64,000 bases of DNA from Paratinospora sagittata. Taxonomy: Eukaryota > Streptophyta > Magnoliopsida > Ranunculales > Menispermaceae. This document shows positions 1 to 12,991 of the stretch, piece after piece. Made by a program: the position numbers and the translations under genes. The notes beneath the pieces were generated by a model. The model was not told the origin of the DNA, searched no databases, and was given only the letters and a program-made list of their open reading frames with translations. Positions within the stretch are counted from its first letter, which is position 1; each line of letters opens with the position of its first letter. The DNA lies in contig CM069610.1 of NCBI GenBank assembly GCA_035771175.1, positions 26,750,501 through 26,814,500 on the forward strand. The letters are read 5' to 3'.

Positions 1-1181
1 TTGTCTCGCATGCCCAAAAAAACTTTAGATTAAACAATGTTTTGAATTCAAATCATTTTGAACTCTCTTGCTCTTTAACCCGCAACTTTTAATTTTATAA
101 AACACCTATTCTCTGATTTTCAAAAATACAACACACACAATTTTTGCAAGTTAGATTGAGCTTTCCCAAGAGTTTTTCAGGAGAAGAAAGTAATGATTCT
201 TGCATTTGTGAAAAGAAGCTTCGAATAGAATCAGAATTGCAATCTGTCTTGATGATAACGTCGTTCATCATCAAGTTCTTGATTTTATCCCTTTTGTGCT
301 TAAATTTGCAAAGGCTATCCATTGTTTTAAGTTGTAAGTATATGAAGTGGTCTCGGTAAGATAACACAACAAAAAAGAACACATCAATTGTCTTGCATCA
401 AGAACACATCAAACAATAGCTTTCGAAGTCTACAAAGATCAAGCTCGTAAAACGAAGACATATGTCTTGCCTAATGCATTTGTTTGATCTTTGTTGTGTA
501 GGGTAACCTCTCGATCAAGCTCAGCACTAAAACTCTGAAAATTACAAAGTCTTCAAAATCACTTCGATATAGTATTTCATTTTGAAAAAATGTTTTCCGA
601 AAGGTTTTAATCATAATTTCAATGAGTTTTGAATTATTTAAAAGTTTTTAATCTTATATCAATATGTTTTGAGTTAATGGAATGGTTCCTGAGTGTCAAA
701 ATATTAATTTTTCAAAAATAGGTCTATCCAGCAATTTGTCAAAATTTTCCTGAAGGCACTAGCGCACTATCAGTGTTGATAGCACGCTGATAGGGTTCTA
801 TAATAAAACATATTTTTTTCTGGAATATTGTCTATAGCGTGCTATCCCCTTTGATAACTCGCTATAAAGCTGTTGCCGTGATCTTTCCATTTTTAGTAAA
901 ATGGGCAATAGCGCGCTATAGGCCTCGATAACACGCTATCGGAAAGTCCGTAAAACTCGAGCTCTGGGTTTGTGTATATCGACCTGCTATAGCCTGCTAT
1001 CTGTCAATTGAGAACATGATACACAACCCAACAGCTCGCTATTCACGTCTGGGAAAAAAATCTGATATTTCTAACGAGAAAAATCTGGGCACTTCTGCTT
1101 GCTCGATTTTTCTATTCCATACACAATTTCTCCAGGTTATCTTAATTGAAATATTCTCTACTAACACCTAGATGATTCCTA
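1..1181. repeat. Satellite monomer 1 (1,181 bp, tail A)
   Basis: The phase is set by the landmark at position 1 and is arbitrary. Bases 1-964 are identical to 7080-8043 in monomer 7. From 965 on the two differ, and this monomer has tail A like monomer 2. Confidence 0.95.
758..1050. repeat. Cluster of degenerate CGCTAT near-palindromes (example in monomer 1)
   Basis: About nine variants of an ATAGCRCGCTAT-like motif lie within roughly 290 bp: near 769, 779, 833, 852, 907, 928, 983, 993 and 1031. The copy near 907 contains the perfect palindrome TAGCGCGCTA. Neighbouring motifs are often spaced 10 to 25 bp. The same cluster occurs at the matching place in every full monomer, and it is the most GC-rich part. 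Function is unknown. It may be an older short repeat built into the satellite, or a protein-binding cluster. Confidence 0.75.
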
Positions 1182-2364
1182 TTGTCTCGCATGCCCAAAA
1201 CAACTTTAGATTAAACAATGTTTTTAATTCAAATCATTTTGTACTCTCTTGTTCTTTAACCCGCAACTTCTAATTTTATAAAACACTAATTCTCTGATTT
1301 TCAAAAATACAACACACACGATTTTTGCAAGTTAGATTGAGCTTTCCAAAGAGTTTTTCAAGAGAAGAAAGTAATGATTCTTGCATTTGTCAAAACAAGC
1401 TTCGAATAGAATCAAAATTGCAATCTGTCTTGATGATAACGTCGTTGATCAGCAAGTTCTTCATTTTATCCCTTTTGTGCTTAAATTTGCAGAGGGTATC
1501 CATTGTTTTAAGTTGTAAGTATATGAAGTGGTCTCGGTAAGATAACACAACAAAAAAGAACACATCAATTGTCTTGCATCAAGAACACATCAGACAATAG
1601 CTTTTGAAGTCTACAAATATCAAGTTCGTAGAACGAAGACATATCTCATGCCTAATGCATTAGTTTGATCTTTGGCGTGTAGGGTAACCTCTCGATCAAT
1701 CTCAGCACTAAAACTCTGAAAATTGCAAAGTCTTCAAAATCACTTCGATATAGTATTTCATTTTGAAAAAATGTTTTCCGAAAGGTTTTAATCATAATTT
1801 CAATGAGTTTTGAATTATTTAAAAGTTTTTAATCTTATATCAATATGTTTTGAGTTAGTGGAATGGTTCTTGAGTGTCAAAATATTAATTTTTCTAAAAT
1901 AAGGCTATCCAGCAATTTGCCAAAATTTTCATGAAGGCACTAGCACACTATCAGTGTTGATAGCACGCTGATAGGGTTCTATAAAAAAATATTTGTTTTT
2001 CTGAAAAAATTGTGTATACCGCGCTATCCCCTTTGATACCTCGCTATAAAGTTGTGGCCGTGATCTTTCTATTTTTAGTAAAATGGGCAATAGCGCGCTA
2101 TAGGCCTCGATAACACGCTATCGGAAAGTCCGTGAAACTCGAGCTCTCGGGTTTGTGTATATCGACCTGCTATAGCCTGCTATCTGTCAATTGAGAACAT
2201 GATACACAACCCAACAGCTCGCTATTCACGTCTGGGAAAAAAATCAGATATTTCTAACGAGAAAAATGTGGGCACTTCTGCTTGCTCGATTTTTCTATTC
2301 CATACACAATTTCTCCAGGTTATCTTAATTGAAATATTCTCTACTAACACCTAGATGATTCCTA
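1182..2364. repeat. Satellite monomer 2 (1,183 bp, tail A)
   Basis: It resembles monomers 3 to 5 in its first two thirds (for example CAAAACAAGCTTCGAATAG near 1394), with ACACTAATTCTCTG near 1283 where monomers 1 and 7 read ACACCTATTCTCTG. Confidence 0.95.
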
Positions 2365-3544
2365 TTGTCTCGCATGCCCAAAACAACTTTAGATTAAACA
2401 ATGTTTTGAATTCAAATTATTTTGTACTCTCTTGCTCTTTAACCTGCAACTTCTAATTTTATAAAACACTAATTCTCTGATTTTCAAAAATACAACACAC
2501 ACGATTTTTGCAAGTTAGATTGAGCTTTCCAACGAGTTTTTCAAGAGAAGAAAGTAATGATTCTTGGATTTGTCAAAACAAGCTTCGAATAGAATCAAAA
2601 TTGCAATCTGTCTTGATGATAACGTCGTTGATCAGCAAGTTCTTCATTTTATCCCTTTTGTGCTTAAATTTGCAGAGGCTATCCATTGTTTTAAGTTGTA
2701 AGTATATGAAGTGGTCTCGGTAAGATAACACAACAAAAAAGAACACATCAATTGTCTTGCATCAAGAACACATCAAACAATAGCTTTCGAAGTCTACAAA
2801 GATCAAGCTCGTAAAACGAAGACATGTCTTGCCTACTGCATTTGTTTGATCTTTGGTGTGTAGGGTAACCTCTCGATCAATCTCAGCACTAAAACTCTGA
2901 AAATTGCAAAGTCTTCAAAATCACTTCGACATAGTATTTCATTTTGAAAAAATGTTTTCCGAAAGGTTGTAATCATAATTTCAATGAGTTTTGAATTATT
3001 TAAAAGTTTTTAATCTTATATCAATATGTTTTGAGTTAATGGAATGGTTCTTGAGTGTCAAAATATTAATTTTTCTAAAATAAGGCTATCCAGCAATTTC
3101 CCAAAATTTTCCTGAAGGCACTAGCACACTATCAGTGTTGATAGCACGCTGATAGGGTTCTATAAAAAAACTTTTGTTTTTCTGAAAAAATAGTGTATAC
3201 CGCGCTATCCCTTTTGATACTTCGCTATAAAGTTGTTGTCGTGATCTTTCTATTTTTAGTAAAATGGGCAATAGCGCGCTATAGGCCTCGATAACACGCT
3301 ATCGGAAAGTCCGTAAAACTCGAGCTCTCGGGTTTGTGTATATCGACCTGCTATAGCCTGCTATCTGTCAATTGAGAACATGATACACAACCCAACAGCT
3401 CGCTATTCACGTGTGGGAAAAAAATCAGATATTTCTAACGAGAAAATTTGGGCACTTCTGCTTGCTCGATTTTTCTATTCCATACACAATTTCTCCAAGT
3501 TATCTTAATCGAAATATTCTCTACTAACACCTAGATGATTCCTA
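2365..3544. repeat. Satellite monomer 3 (1,180 bp, tail A)
   Basis: Close to monomers 2, 4 and 5. It reads GAAGACATGTCTTG near 2820 where most monomers read GAAGACATATGTCTTG, a 2-bp loss. Confidence 0.95.
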
Positions 3545-4715
3545 TTGTCTCGCATGCCCAAAACAACTTTAGATTAAACAATGTTTTTAATTCAAATCAT
3601 TTTGTACTCTCTTGCTCTTTAACCCGCAACTTCTAATTTTATAAAACACTAATTCTCTGATTTTCAAAAATACAACACACACAATTTTTGCAAGTTTGAT
3701 TGAGCTTTTCAAAGAGTTTTTCAAGAGAAGAAAGTAATGATTCTTGCATTTGTCAAAACAAGCTTCGAATAGAATCAAAATTGCAATCTGTCTTGATGAT
3801 AACGTCGTTGATCAGCAAGTTCTTCATTTTATCCCTTTTGTGCTTAAATTTGCAGAGGCTATCCATTGTTTTAAGTTGTAAGTATATGAAGTGGTCTCGA
3901 ACAAAAAAGAACACAACAATTGTCTTGCATCAAGAACACATCAAACAATAGCTTTCGAAGTCTGCAAAGATCAAGCTCGTAAAACGAAGACATATGTCTT
4001 GCCTAATGCATTTGTTTGATCTTTGGTGTGTAGGGTAACCTCTCGATCAATCTCAGCACTAAAACTCTGAAAATTGCAAAGTCTTCAAAATCACTTCGAT
4101 ATAGTATTTCATTTTGAAAAAATGTTTTCCGAAAGGTTTTCATCATAATTTCAATGAGTTTTGAATTATTTAAAAGTTTTTAATCATATATCAATATGTT
4201 TTGAGGTAATGGAATGGTTCTTGAGTGTCAAAATATTAATTTTTCTAAAATAAGGGTATCCAGCAATTTGCCAAAATTTTCCTGAAGGCACTAGCACACT
4301 ATCAATGTTGATAGCACGCTGATAGGGTTCTATAAAAAAACATTTGTTTTTCTGAAAAAATTGTGTATACCGCGCTGTCCCCTTTGATACTTCGCTATAA
4401 AGTTGTTGCCGTGATCTTTCTACTTTTAGTAAAATAGGCAATAGCGCGCTATAGGCCTCGATAACACGCTATCAGAAAGTCCGTAAAACTCGAGCTCTCG
4501 GGTTTGTGTATATCGACCTGCTATAGCCTGCTATCTGTCAATTGAGAACATGATACACAACCCAACAGCTCGCTATTCACGTCTGGGAAAAAAATCAGAT
4601 ATTTCTAACGAGAAAAATGTGGGCACTTCTGCTTGCTCGATTTTTCTATTCCATACACAATTTCTCCAGGTTATCTTAATTGAAATATTCTCTACTAACA
4701 CCTAGATGATTCCTA
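3545..4715. repeat. Satellite monomer 4 (1,171 bp, 12-bp deletion)
   Basis: The shortest full monomer. After TGGTCTCG at 3899 the 12 bases GTAAGATAACAC found in other monomers are missing, leaving TGGTCTCGAACAAAAAAG. Confidence 0.95.
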
Positions 4716-5896
4716 TTGTCTCGCATACCCAAAACAACTTTAGATTAAACAATGTTTTGAATTCAAATTATTTTATACTCTCTTGCTCTTTAACCTGTAA
4801 CTTCTAATTTTATAAAACACTAATTCTCTGATTTTCAAAAATACAACACACACGATTTTTGCAAGTTAGATTGAGCTTTCCAAAGAGTTTTTCAAGAGAA
4901 GAAAGTAATGATTCTTGCATTTGTCAAAACAAGCTTCGAATAGAATCAAAATTGCAATCTGTCTTGATGATAACGTCGTTGATCAGCAAGTTCTTCATTT
5001 TATCCCTTTTGTGCTTAAATTTGCAGAGGGTATCCATTGTTTTAAGTTGTAAGTATATGAAGTGGTCTCGGTAAGATAACACAACAAAAAAGAACACATC
5101 AATTGTCTTGCATCAAGAACACATCGGACAATAGCTTTTGAAGTCTATCAATATCAAGTTCGTAGAACGAAGACATATCTCATGCCTAATGCATTTGTTT
5201 GATCTTTGGCGTGTGGGGTAACCTCTCGATCAATCTCAGCACTAAAACTCTAAAAATTGCAAAGTCTTCAAAATCACTTCGATATAGTATTTCATTTTGA
5301 AAAAATGTTTTTCGAAAGGTTTTAATCATAATTTCAATGAGTTTTGAATTATTTAAAAGTTTTTAATCTTATACAATATGTTTTGAGTTAATGGAATGGT
5401 TCTTGAGTGTCAAAATATTAATTTTTCAAAAATAAGGCTATCCAGCAATTTGCCAATACTTTCCTGAGGGCACTAGCGTACTGTCAGTGTTGATAGCACG
5501 CTGATAGGGTTCTATAATAAAACATTTGTTTTTTTGAAAAAATTGTGTATACCGCGCTATCCCCTTTGATACTTCGCTATAAAGCTGTTGTCGTGATCTT
5601 TCCATTTTTAGTAAAATGGGCAACAGTGCGCTATAGGCCTCGATAACACGCTATCAGAAAGTCCGTAAAACTCGAGATCTTGGGTTTGTGTATATCGACC
5701 TGCTATAGCCTGCTATCTGTCAATTGAGAACATGATACACAACCCAATAGCACGCTATCCACGTCTGAGACAAAAATCTAATATTTTAACGAGAAAAATG
5801 TGGGCATTTCTGCTTGCTCGATTTTTCAATTCCTTACACAATTTTTCTAGGTTATCTTAATTGAAATATTCTCTACTAACACCTAGATGATTTCTA
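4716..5896. repeat. Satellite monomer 5 (1,181 bp, tail B)
   Basis: The first monomer in the window with tail B (AATAGCACGCTATCCACG near 5746). Its 5' two thirds are still close to monomers 2-4, so the tail type and body type are not linked. The landmark reads TTGTCTCGCATACCC. Confidence 0.95.
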
Positions 5897-7079
5897 TTGT
5901 CTCGCATGCCCAAAACAACTTTAGATTAAACAATGTTTTGAATTAAAATCATTTTGTACTCTCTTGCTCTTTAACCCGCAACTTCTAATTTTATAAAACA
6001 CTCATTCTCTGATTTTTAAAAATACAACACACACGATTTTTGCAAGTTAGATTGAGCTTTCCAAAGAATTTTTCAAGAGAAGAAAGTAATGATTCTTGCA
6101 TTTGTCAAAACAAGCTTCGAATAGAATCAAAATTGCAATCTGTCTTGATGATAATGTCGTTGATCAGCAAGTTCTTCATTTTATCCCTTTTGTGCTTAAA
6201 TTTGTAGAGGCTATCCATTGTTTTAAGTTGTAAGTATATGAAGTGGTCTCGGTAAGATAACACAACAAAAAAGAACACATCAATTGTCTTGCATCAAGAA
6301 CACATCAAAGAATAGCTTTCGAAGTCTACAAAGATGAAGGTCGTAAAACGAAGACATATCTCATGCCTAATGCATTAGTTTGATCTTTGGTGTGTAGGGT
6401 AACCTCTCGATCAATCTCAGCACTAAAACTCTGAAAATTGCAAAGTATTCAAAATCACTTCGATATAGTATTTCATTTTGAAAAAATGTTTTCCGAAAGG
6501 TTTTAATCATAATTTCAATGAGTTTTGAATTATTTAAAAGTTTTTAATCTTATATCAAAATGTTTTGAGTTAATGGAATGGTTCTTGAGTGTCAAAATAT
6601 TAATTTTTCAAAAATAAGGCTATCCAGGAATTTGGCAAAAGTTTCCTAAAGGCACTAGCGCACTATCAGTGTTGATAGCACGCTGATAGGGTTCTATAAT
6701 AAAACATTTGTTTTTCTGAAAAAATTGTGTATATCGCGCTATCCCCTTTAATGCTTCGCTATAAAGTTGTTGCCGTGATCTTTCCATTTTTAGTAAAATG
6801 GGCAATAACGCGCTATAGGCCTCGATAACACGCTATCGGAAAGTCCGTAAAACTCGAGATCTCGGGTTTGTGTATATCGACCTGCTATAGCCTGCTATCT
6901 GTCAATTGAGAACATGATACACAACCCAATAGCACGCTATCCACGTTTGAGGCAAAAATCTAATATTTCTAACGAGAAAAATGTGGGCGCTTCTGCTTGC
7001 TCGATTTTTCTATTCCATACACAATTTTTCTAGGTTATCTTAATTGAAACATTCTCTACTAACACCTAGATGATTCCTA
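5897..7079. repeat. Satellite monomer 6 (1,183 bp, tail B)
   Basis: It has AATTTTTCAAGAGAAG near 6067 (AGTTTTTC in monomers 1-5) and a CGCTTCTGCTTG variant near 6987. It leads into the monomer 7 copy of monomer 1. Confidence 0.95.
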
Positions 7080-8261
7080 TTGTCTCGCATGCCCAAAAAA
7101 ACTTTAGATTAAACAATGTTTTGAATTCAAATCATTTTGAACTCTCTTGCTCTTTAACCCGCAACTTTTAATTTTATAAAACACCTATTCTCTGATTTTC
7201 AAAAATACAACACACACAATTTTTGCAAGTTAGATTGAGCTTTCCCAAGAGTTTTTCAGGAGAAGAAAGTAATGATTCTTGCATTTGTGAAAAGAAGCTT
7301 CGAATAGAATCAGAATTGCAATCTGTCTTGATGATAACGTCGTTCATCATCAAGTTCTTGATTTTATCCCTTTTGTGCTTAAATTTGCAAAGGCTATCCA
7401 TTGTTTTAAGTTGTAAGTATATGAAGTGGTCTCGGTAAGATAACACAACAAAAAAGAACACATCAATTGTCTTGCATCAAGAACACATCAAACAATAGCT
7501 TTCGAAGTCTACAAAGATCAAGCTCGTAAAACGAAGACATATGTCTTGCCTAATGCATTTGTTTGATCTTTGTTGTGTAGGGTAACCTCTCGATCAAGCT
7601 CAGCACTAAAACTCTGAAAATTACAAAGTCTTCAAAATCACTTCGATATAGTATTTCATTTTGAAAAAATGTTTTCCGAAAGGTTTTAATCATAATTTCA
7701 ATGAGTTTTGAATTATTTAAAAGTTTTTAATCTTATATCAATATGTTTTGAGTTAATGGAATGGTTCCTGAGTGTCAAAATATTAATTTTTCAAAAATAG
7801 GTCTATCCAGCAATTTGTCAAAATTTTCCTGAAGGCACTAGCGCACTATCAGTGTTGATAGCACGCTGATAGGGTTCTATAATAAAACATATTTTTTTCT
7901 GGAATATTGTCTATAGCGTGCTATCCCCTTTGATAACTCGCTATAAAGCTGTTGCCGTGATCTTTCCATTTTTAGTAAAATGGGCAATAGCGCGCTATAG
8001 GCCTCGATAACACGCTATCGGAAAGTCCGTAAAACTCGAGCTCTCGGGTTTGTGTATATCGACCCGCTATAGCCTGCTATCTGTCAATTGAGAACATGAT
8101 ACACAACCCAATAGCACGCTATCCACGTCTGAGACAAAAATCTATTATTTCTAACGAGAAAAATGTGGGCATTTCTGCTTGCTCGATTTTTCTATTCCTT
8201 ACACAATTTTTCTAGGTTATCTTAATTGAAATATTCTCTACTAACACCTAGATGATTCCTA
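7080..8261. repeat. Satellite monomer 7 (1,182 bp, tail B)
   Basis: The first 964 bp are identical to monomer 1. The remainder has CTCTCGGG and tail B, unlike monomer 1. It shares with monomer 1 the diagnostic GTGAAAAGAAGCTTCG near 7286. Confidence 0.95.
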
Positions 8262-9442
8262 TTGTCTCGCATGCCCAAAACAACTTTAGATTAAACAATG
8301 TTTTGAATTCAAATCATTTTGTACTCTCTTGCTCTTTAACCCGCAACTTCTAATTTTATAAAACACTCATTCTCTGATTTCCAAAAATACAACACACACG
8401 ATTTTTGCAAGTTAGATTGAGCTTTCCAAGAATTTTTCAAGAGAAGAAAGTAATGATTCTTGCATTTGTCAAAAATAGCTTCGAATAGAATAAAATTTGC
8501 AATCTGTCTTGATGATAACGTCGTTGATCAGCAAGTTCTTCATTTTATCCCTTTTGTGCTTAGATTTGCAGAGGCTATCCATTGTTTTAAGTTGTAAGTA
8601 TATGAAGTGGTCTCGGTAAGATAACACAACAAAATAGAACACATCAATTGTCTTGCATCAAGAACACATCAAACAATAGCTTTCGAAGTGTACAAAGATC
8701 AAGCTCGTAAAACGAAGACATATGTCTTGCCTAACGCATTTGTTTGATCTTTGTTGTGTAGGGTAACCTCTCGATCAATCTCAGCACTAAAACTCTGAAA
8801 ATTGCAAAGTCTTCCAAATCACTTCGATATAGTATTTCATTTTGAAAAAATGTTTTCCGAAAGGTTTCAATCATAATTTCAATGAGTTTTGAATTATTTA
8901 AAAGTTTTTAATCTTATATCAATATGTTTTGAGTAATGGAATGGTTCTTGAGTGTCAAAATATTAATTTTTCAAAAATAAGGCTATCCAGCAATTTGCCA
9001 AAATTTTCCTGAAGGCACTAGTACACTATCAGTGTTGATAGCACGTTGATAGGGTTCTATAAAAAAACATTTGTTTTTCTGAAAAAATTGTGTATACCGC
9101 GCTATCCCCTTTGATACTTCGCTATAAAGCTGTTGCCGTGATCTTTCTATTTTTAGTAAAATGGGCAATAGCGCGCTATAGGCCTCGATAACACGCTATC
9201 GGAAAGTCCGTAAAACTCGAGCTCTCGGGTTTGTGTATATCGACCCGCTATAGCCTGCTATCTGTCAATTGAGAACATGATACACAACCCAATAGCACGC
9301 CATCCACGTCTGAGACAAAAATCTATTATTTCTAACGAGAAAAATGTGGGCATTTCTGCTTGCTCGATTTTTCTATTCCTTACACAATTTTTCTAGGTTA
9401 TCTTAATTGAAATATTCTCTACTAACACCTAGATGATTCCTT
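8262..9442. repeat. Satellite monomer 8 (1,181 bp, tail B)
   Basis: It has CAAAAATAGCTTCG near 8469, a marker also seen in monomers 9, 13 and 14. Its tail B has a point change (CACGCCATCC near 9296). Confidence 0.95.
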
Positions 9443-10627
9443 TTGTCTCGCATGCCCAAAACAACTTTAGATTAAACAATGTTTTGAATTCAAATCATTT
9501 TGTACTCTCTTGCTCTTTAACCCGCAACTTCTAATTTTATAAAACACTCATTCTCTTATTTCCAAAAATACAACACACACGATTTTTGCAAGTTAGATTG
9601 AGCTTTCCAAAGAATTTTTCAAGAGAAGAAAAAGTAATGATTCTTGCATTTGTCAAAAATAGCTTCGAATAGAATCAAATTTGCAATTTGTCTTGATGAT
9701 AACGTCATTGATCAGCAAGTTCTTCATTTTATCCCTTTTGTGCTTAAATTTGCAGAGGCTATCCATTGTTTTAACTTGTAAGTATATGAAGTGGTCTCGG
9801 TAAGATAACACAACAAAATAGAACACATCAATTGTCTTGCATCAAGAACACATCAAACAATAGCTTTCGAAGTCTACAAAGATCAAGCTCGTAAAACGAA
9901 GACATATGTCTTGCCTAATGCATTTGTTTGATCTTTGTTGTGTAGGGTAACCTCTCGATCAATCTCAGCACTAAAACTCTGAAAATTGGAAAGTCTTCAA
10001 AATCACTTCGATATAGTATTTCATTTTGAAAAAATGTTTTCCGAAAGGTTTCAATCATAATTTCAATGAGTTTTGAATTATTAAAAAGTTTTTAATCTTA
10101 TATCAATATGTTTTGAGATAATGGAATGGTTCCTGAGTGTCATAATATTAATTTTTCAAAAATAAGGCTATCCAGCAATTTGCCAAAATTTTCCTAAAGG
10201 CACTAGCACACTATCAGTGTTGATAGCACGTTGATAGGGTTCTATAAAAAAACGTTTGTTTTTCTGAAAAAATTGTGCATACCGCGCTATCCCCTTTGAT
10301 ACTTCGCTATAAAGTTGTTGCCGTGATCTTTCTATTTTTAGTAAAATGGGCAATAGCGCGCTATAGGCCTCGATAACACGCTATCGAAAAGTCCGTAAAA
10401 CTCGAGCTCTCGGGTTTGTGTATATCGACCTGCTATAACCTGCTATCTCTCGATTGAGAACATGATACAAAACCCAATAGCACGCTATCCACATCTGAGT
10501 CAAAAATCTGATATTTCTATCGAGAAAAATGTGGGCATTTCTGCTTGCGCGATTTTTCTATTCCTTACACAATTTTTCTAGGTTATCTTAATTGAAATAT
10601 TCTCTACTAACACCTAGATGATTCCTA
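9443..10627. repeat. Satellite monomer 9 (1,185 bp, tail B)
   Basis: The longest monomer. It has an A-run gain in GAAGAAAAAGTAATG near 9626 (GAAGAAAGTAATG elsewhere) and a tail B variant reading CCACATCTGAGTC near 10491. Confidence 0.95.
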
Positions 10628-11809
10628 TTGTCTCGCATGCCCAAAACAACTTTAGATTAAACAGTGTTTTGAATTCAAATCATTTTGTACTCTCTTGCTC
10701 TTTAACCCGCAACTTCTAATTTTATAAAACGCTCATTCTCTGATTTTCTAAAATACAACACACACGATTTTTGTAAGTTAGATTGAGCTTTCCAAAGAAT
10801 TTTTCAAGAGAAGAAAGTAATGATTCTTGCATTTGTCAAAAATAGCTACGAATAGAATCAAATTTGCAATCTGTCTTGATGATAACGTCGTTGATCAGCA
10901 AGTTCTTCATTTTATACCTTTTGTGCTTAAATTTGCAGAGGCTATCCATTGTTTTAAGTTGTAAGTATATGAAGTGGTCTCGGTAAGATAACACAACAAA
11001 ATAGAACACATCAATTGTCTTGCATCAAGAACACATCGAACAATTGCTTTCGAAGTCTACAAAGATCAAGCTCGTAAATCGAAGACATATGTGTTCCCTA
11101 ATGCATTTGTTTGATCTTTGGTGTGTAGGGTAACCTCTCGATCAATCTCTGCACTAAAACTCTGAAAATTGCAAAGTCTTCAAAATCACTTCGATATAGT
11201 ATTTCATTTTGACAAAATGTTTTTCGAAAGGTTTTAATCATAATTTCAATGAGTTTTGAATTATTTAAAAGTTTTCAATCTGATAACAATATGTTTTGAG
11301 TTAATGGAATGGTTCTTGAGTGTCAAAAAATTAATTTTTCAAAAATAAGGCTATCCAGCAATTTGCCAAATTTTTCCTGAAGGCACTAGCACACTATCAG
11401 TGTTGATAGCACGCTGATAGGGTTCTATAAAAAAACATTTGTTTTTCTGAAAAAATTGTGTATACCGCGCTATCCCCTTTGATACTTCGCTATAAAGTTG
11501 TTGCCGTGATGTTTCTATTTTTAGTAAAATGGGCAATAGCGCGCTATAGGCCTCGATAACACGCTATCAGAAAGTCCGTAAAACTCGAGCTCTCGGGTTT
11601 GTGTATATCGACCTGCTATAGCCTGCTATCTGTCAATTGAGGACATGATACACAACCCAACAGCTCGCTATTCACGTCTGGGAAAAAATCTAATATTTCT
11701 AACGAGAAAAATGTGGGCACTTCTGCTTGCTCGATTTTTCTATTCCATACACAATTTCTCCAGGTTATCTTAATTGAAATATTCTCTACTAACACCAAGA
11801 TGATTCCTA
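10628..11809. repeat. Satellite monomer 10 (1,182 bp, tail A)
   Basis: Tail A reappears here near 11659 after five tail B monomers. It has TTTTGACAAAATG near 11207, shared with monomer 13. Confidence 0.95.
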
Positions 11810-12991
11810 TTGTCTCGAATGCCCAAAACAACGTTAGATTAAACAATGTTTTGAATTCAAATCATTTTGTACTCTCTTGCTCTTTAACCCGCAACTTCTA
11901 ATTTTATAAAACACTCATTCTCTGATTTTCAAAAATACAACAACCACGATTTTTGCAAGTTAGATTGAGCTTTCCAAAGAATTTTTCAAGAGAAGAAAGT
12001 AATGATTCTTGCATTTGTCAAAAATAGTTTCGAATAGAATCAAATTTGCAATCTGCCTAGATGATAACGTCGTTGATCAGCAAGTTCTTCATTTTCTCCC
12101 TTTTGTGCTTAAATTTGCAGAGGCTATCCATTGTTTTAAGTTGTAAGTATATGAAGTGGTCTCGGTAAGATAACACAACAAAAAGAAACACATCAATTGT
12201 CTTGCATCAAGAACACATCAAACAATAGCTTTCGAAGTCTACAAAGATCAAGCTCGTAAAACGAAGACATATGTCTTGCCTAATGCATTTGTTTGATCTT
12301 TGTTGTGTAGGGTAACCTCTCGATCAATATCAGCACTAAAACTCTGAAAATTGCAAAGTCTTCAAAATCACTTCGATATAGTATTTCATTTTGAAAAAAT
12401 GTTTTCCGAAAGGTTTTAATCATAATTTCAATGACTTTTGAATTATTTAAAAGTTTTTAATCTTATATCAATATGTTTTGAGTTAATGGAATGGTTCCTG
12501 AGTGTCAAAATATTAATTTTTCAAAAATAAGTCTATCCAACAATTTGTCAAAATTTTCCTGAAGGCACTAGCGCAGTATCAGTGTTGATAGCACGCTGAT
12601 AGGGTTCTATAATAAAACATTTGTTTTTCTGGAATATTGTCTATAGCGCGCTATCCCCTTTGATAACTCGCTATAAAGCTGTTGCCGTGATCTTTCTATT
12701 TTTAGTAAAATGGGCAATAGCGCGCTATAGGCCTCGATAACACGCTATCGGAAAGTCCATAAAACTCGAGCTCTCGGGTTTGTGTATATCGACCCGCTAT
12801 AGCCTGCTATCTGTCAATTGAGAACATGATACACAACCCAATAACACGCTATCCACGTCTGAGACAAAAATCTATTATTTCTAACGAGAAAAATGTGGGC
12901 ACTTCTGCTTGCTTGATTTTTCTATTCCATACACAATTTCTCCAGGTTATCTTAATTGAAATATTCTCTACTAACACCAAGATGATTCCTA
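11810..12991. repeat. Satellite monomer 11 (1,182 bp, tail B)
   Basis: The landmark is altered to TTGTCTCGAATGCCC. It has ACAACCACGATTTTTG near 11940 and a tail B variant AATAACACGCTATCC near 12840. Confidence 0.95.

Noticed and set aside
95..382. Open frame of up to 95 codons on the - strand (and a 71-codon + strand frame) in satellite monomers
   Set aside because: It is intact in only some monomers and broken by single-base changes or indels in others. No known domain was recognised.
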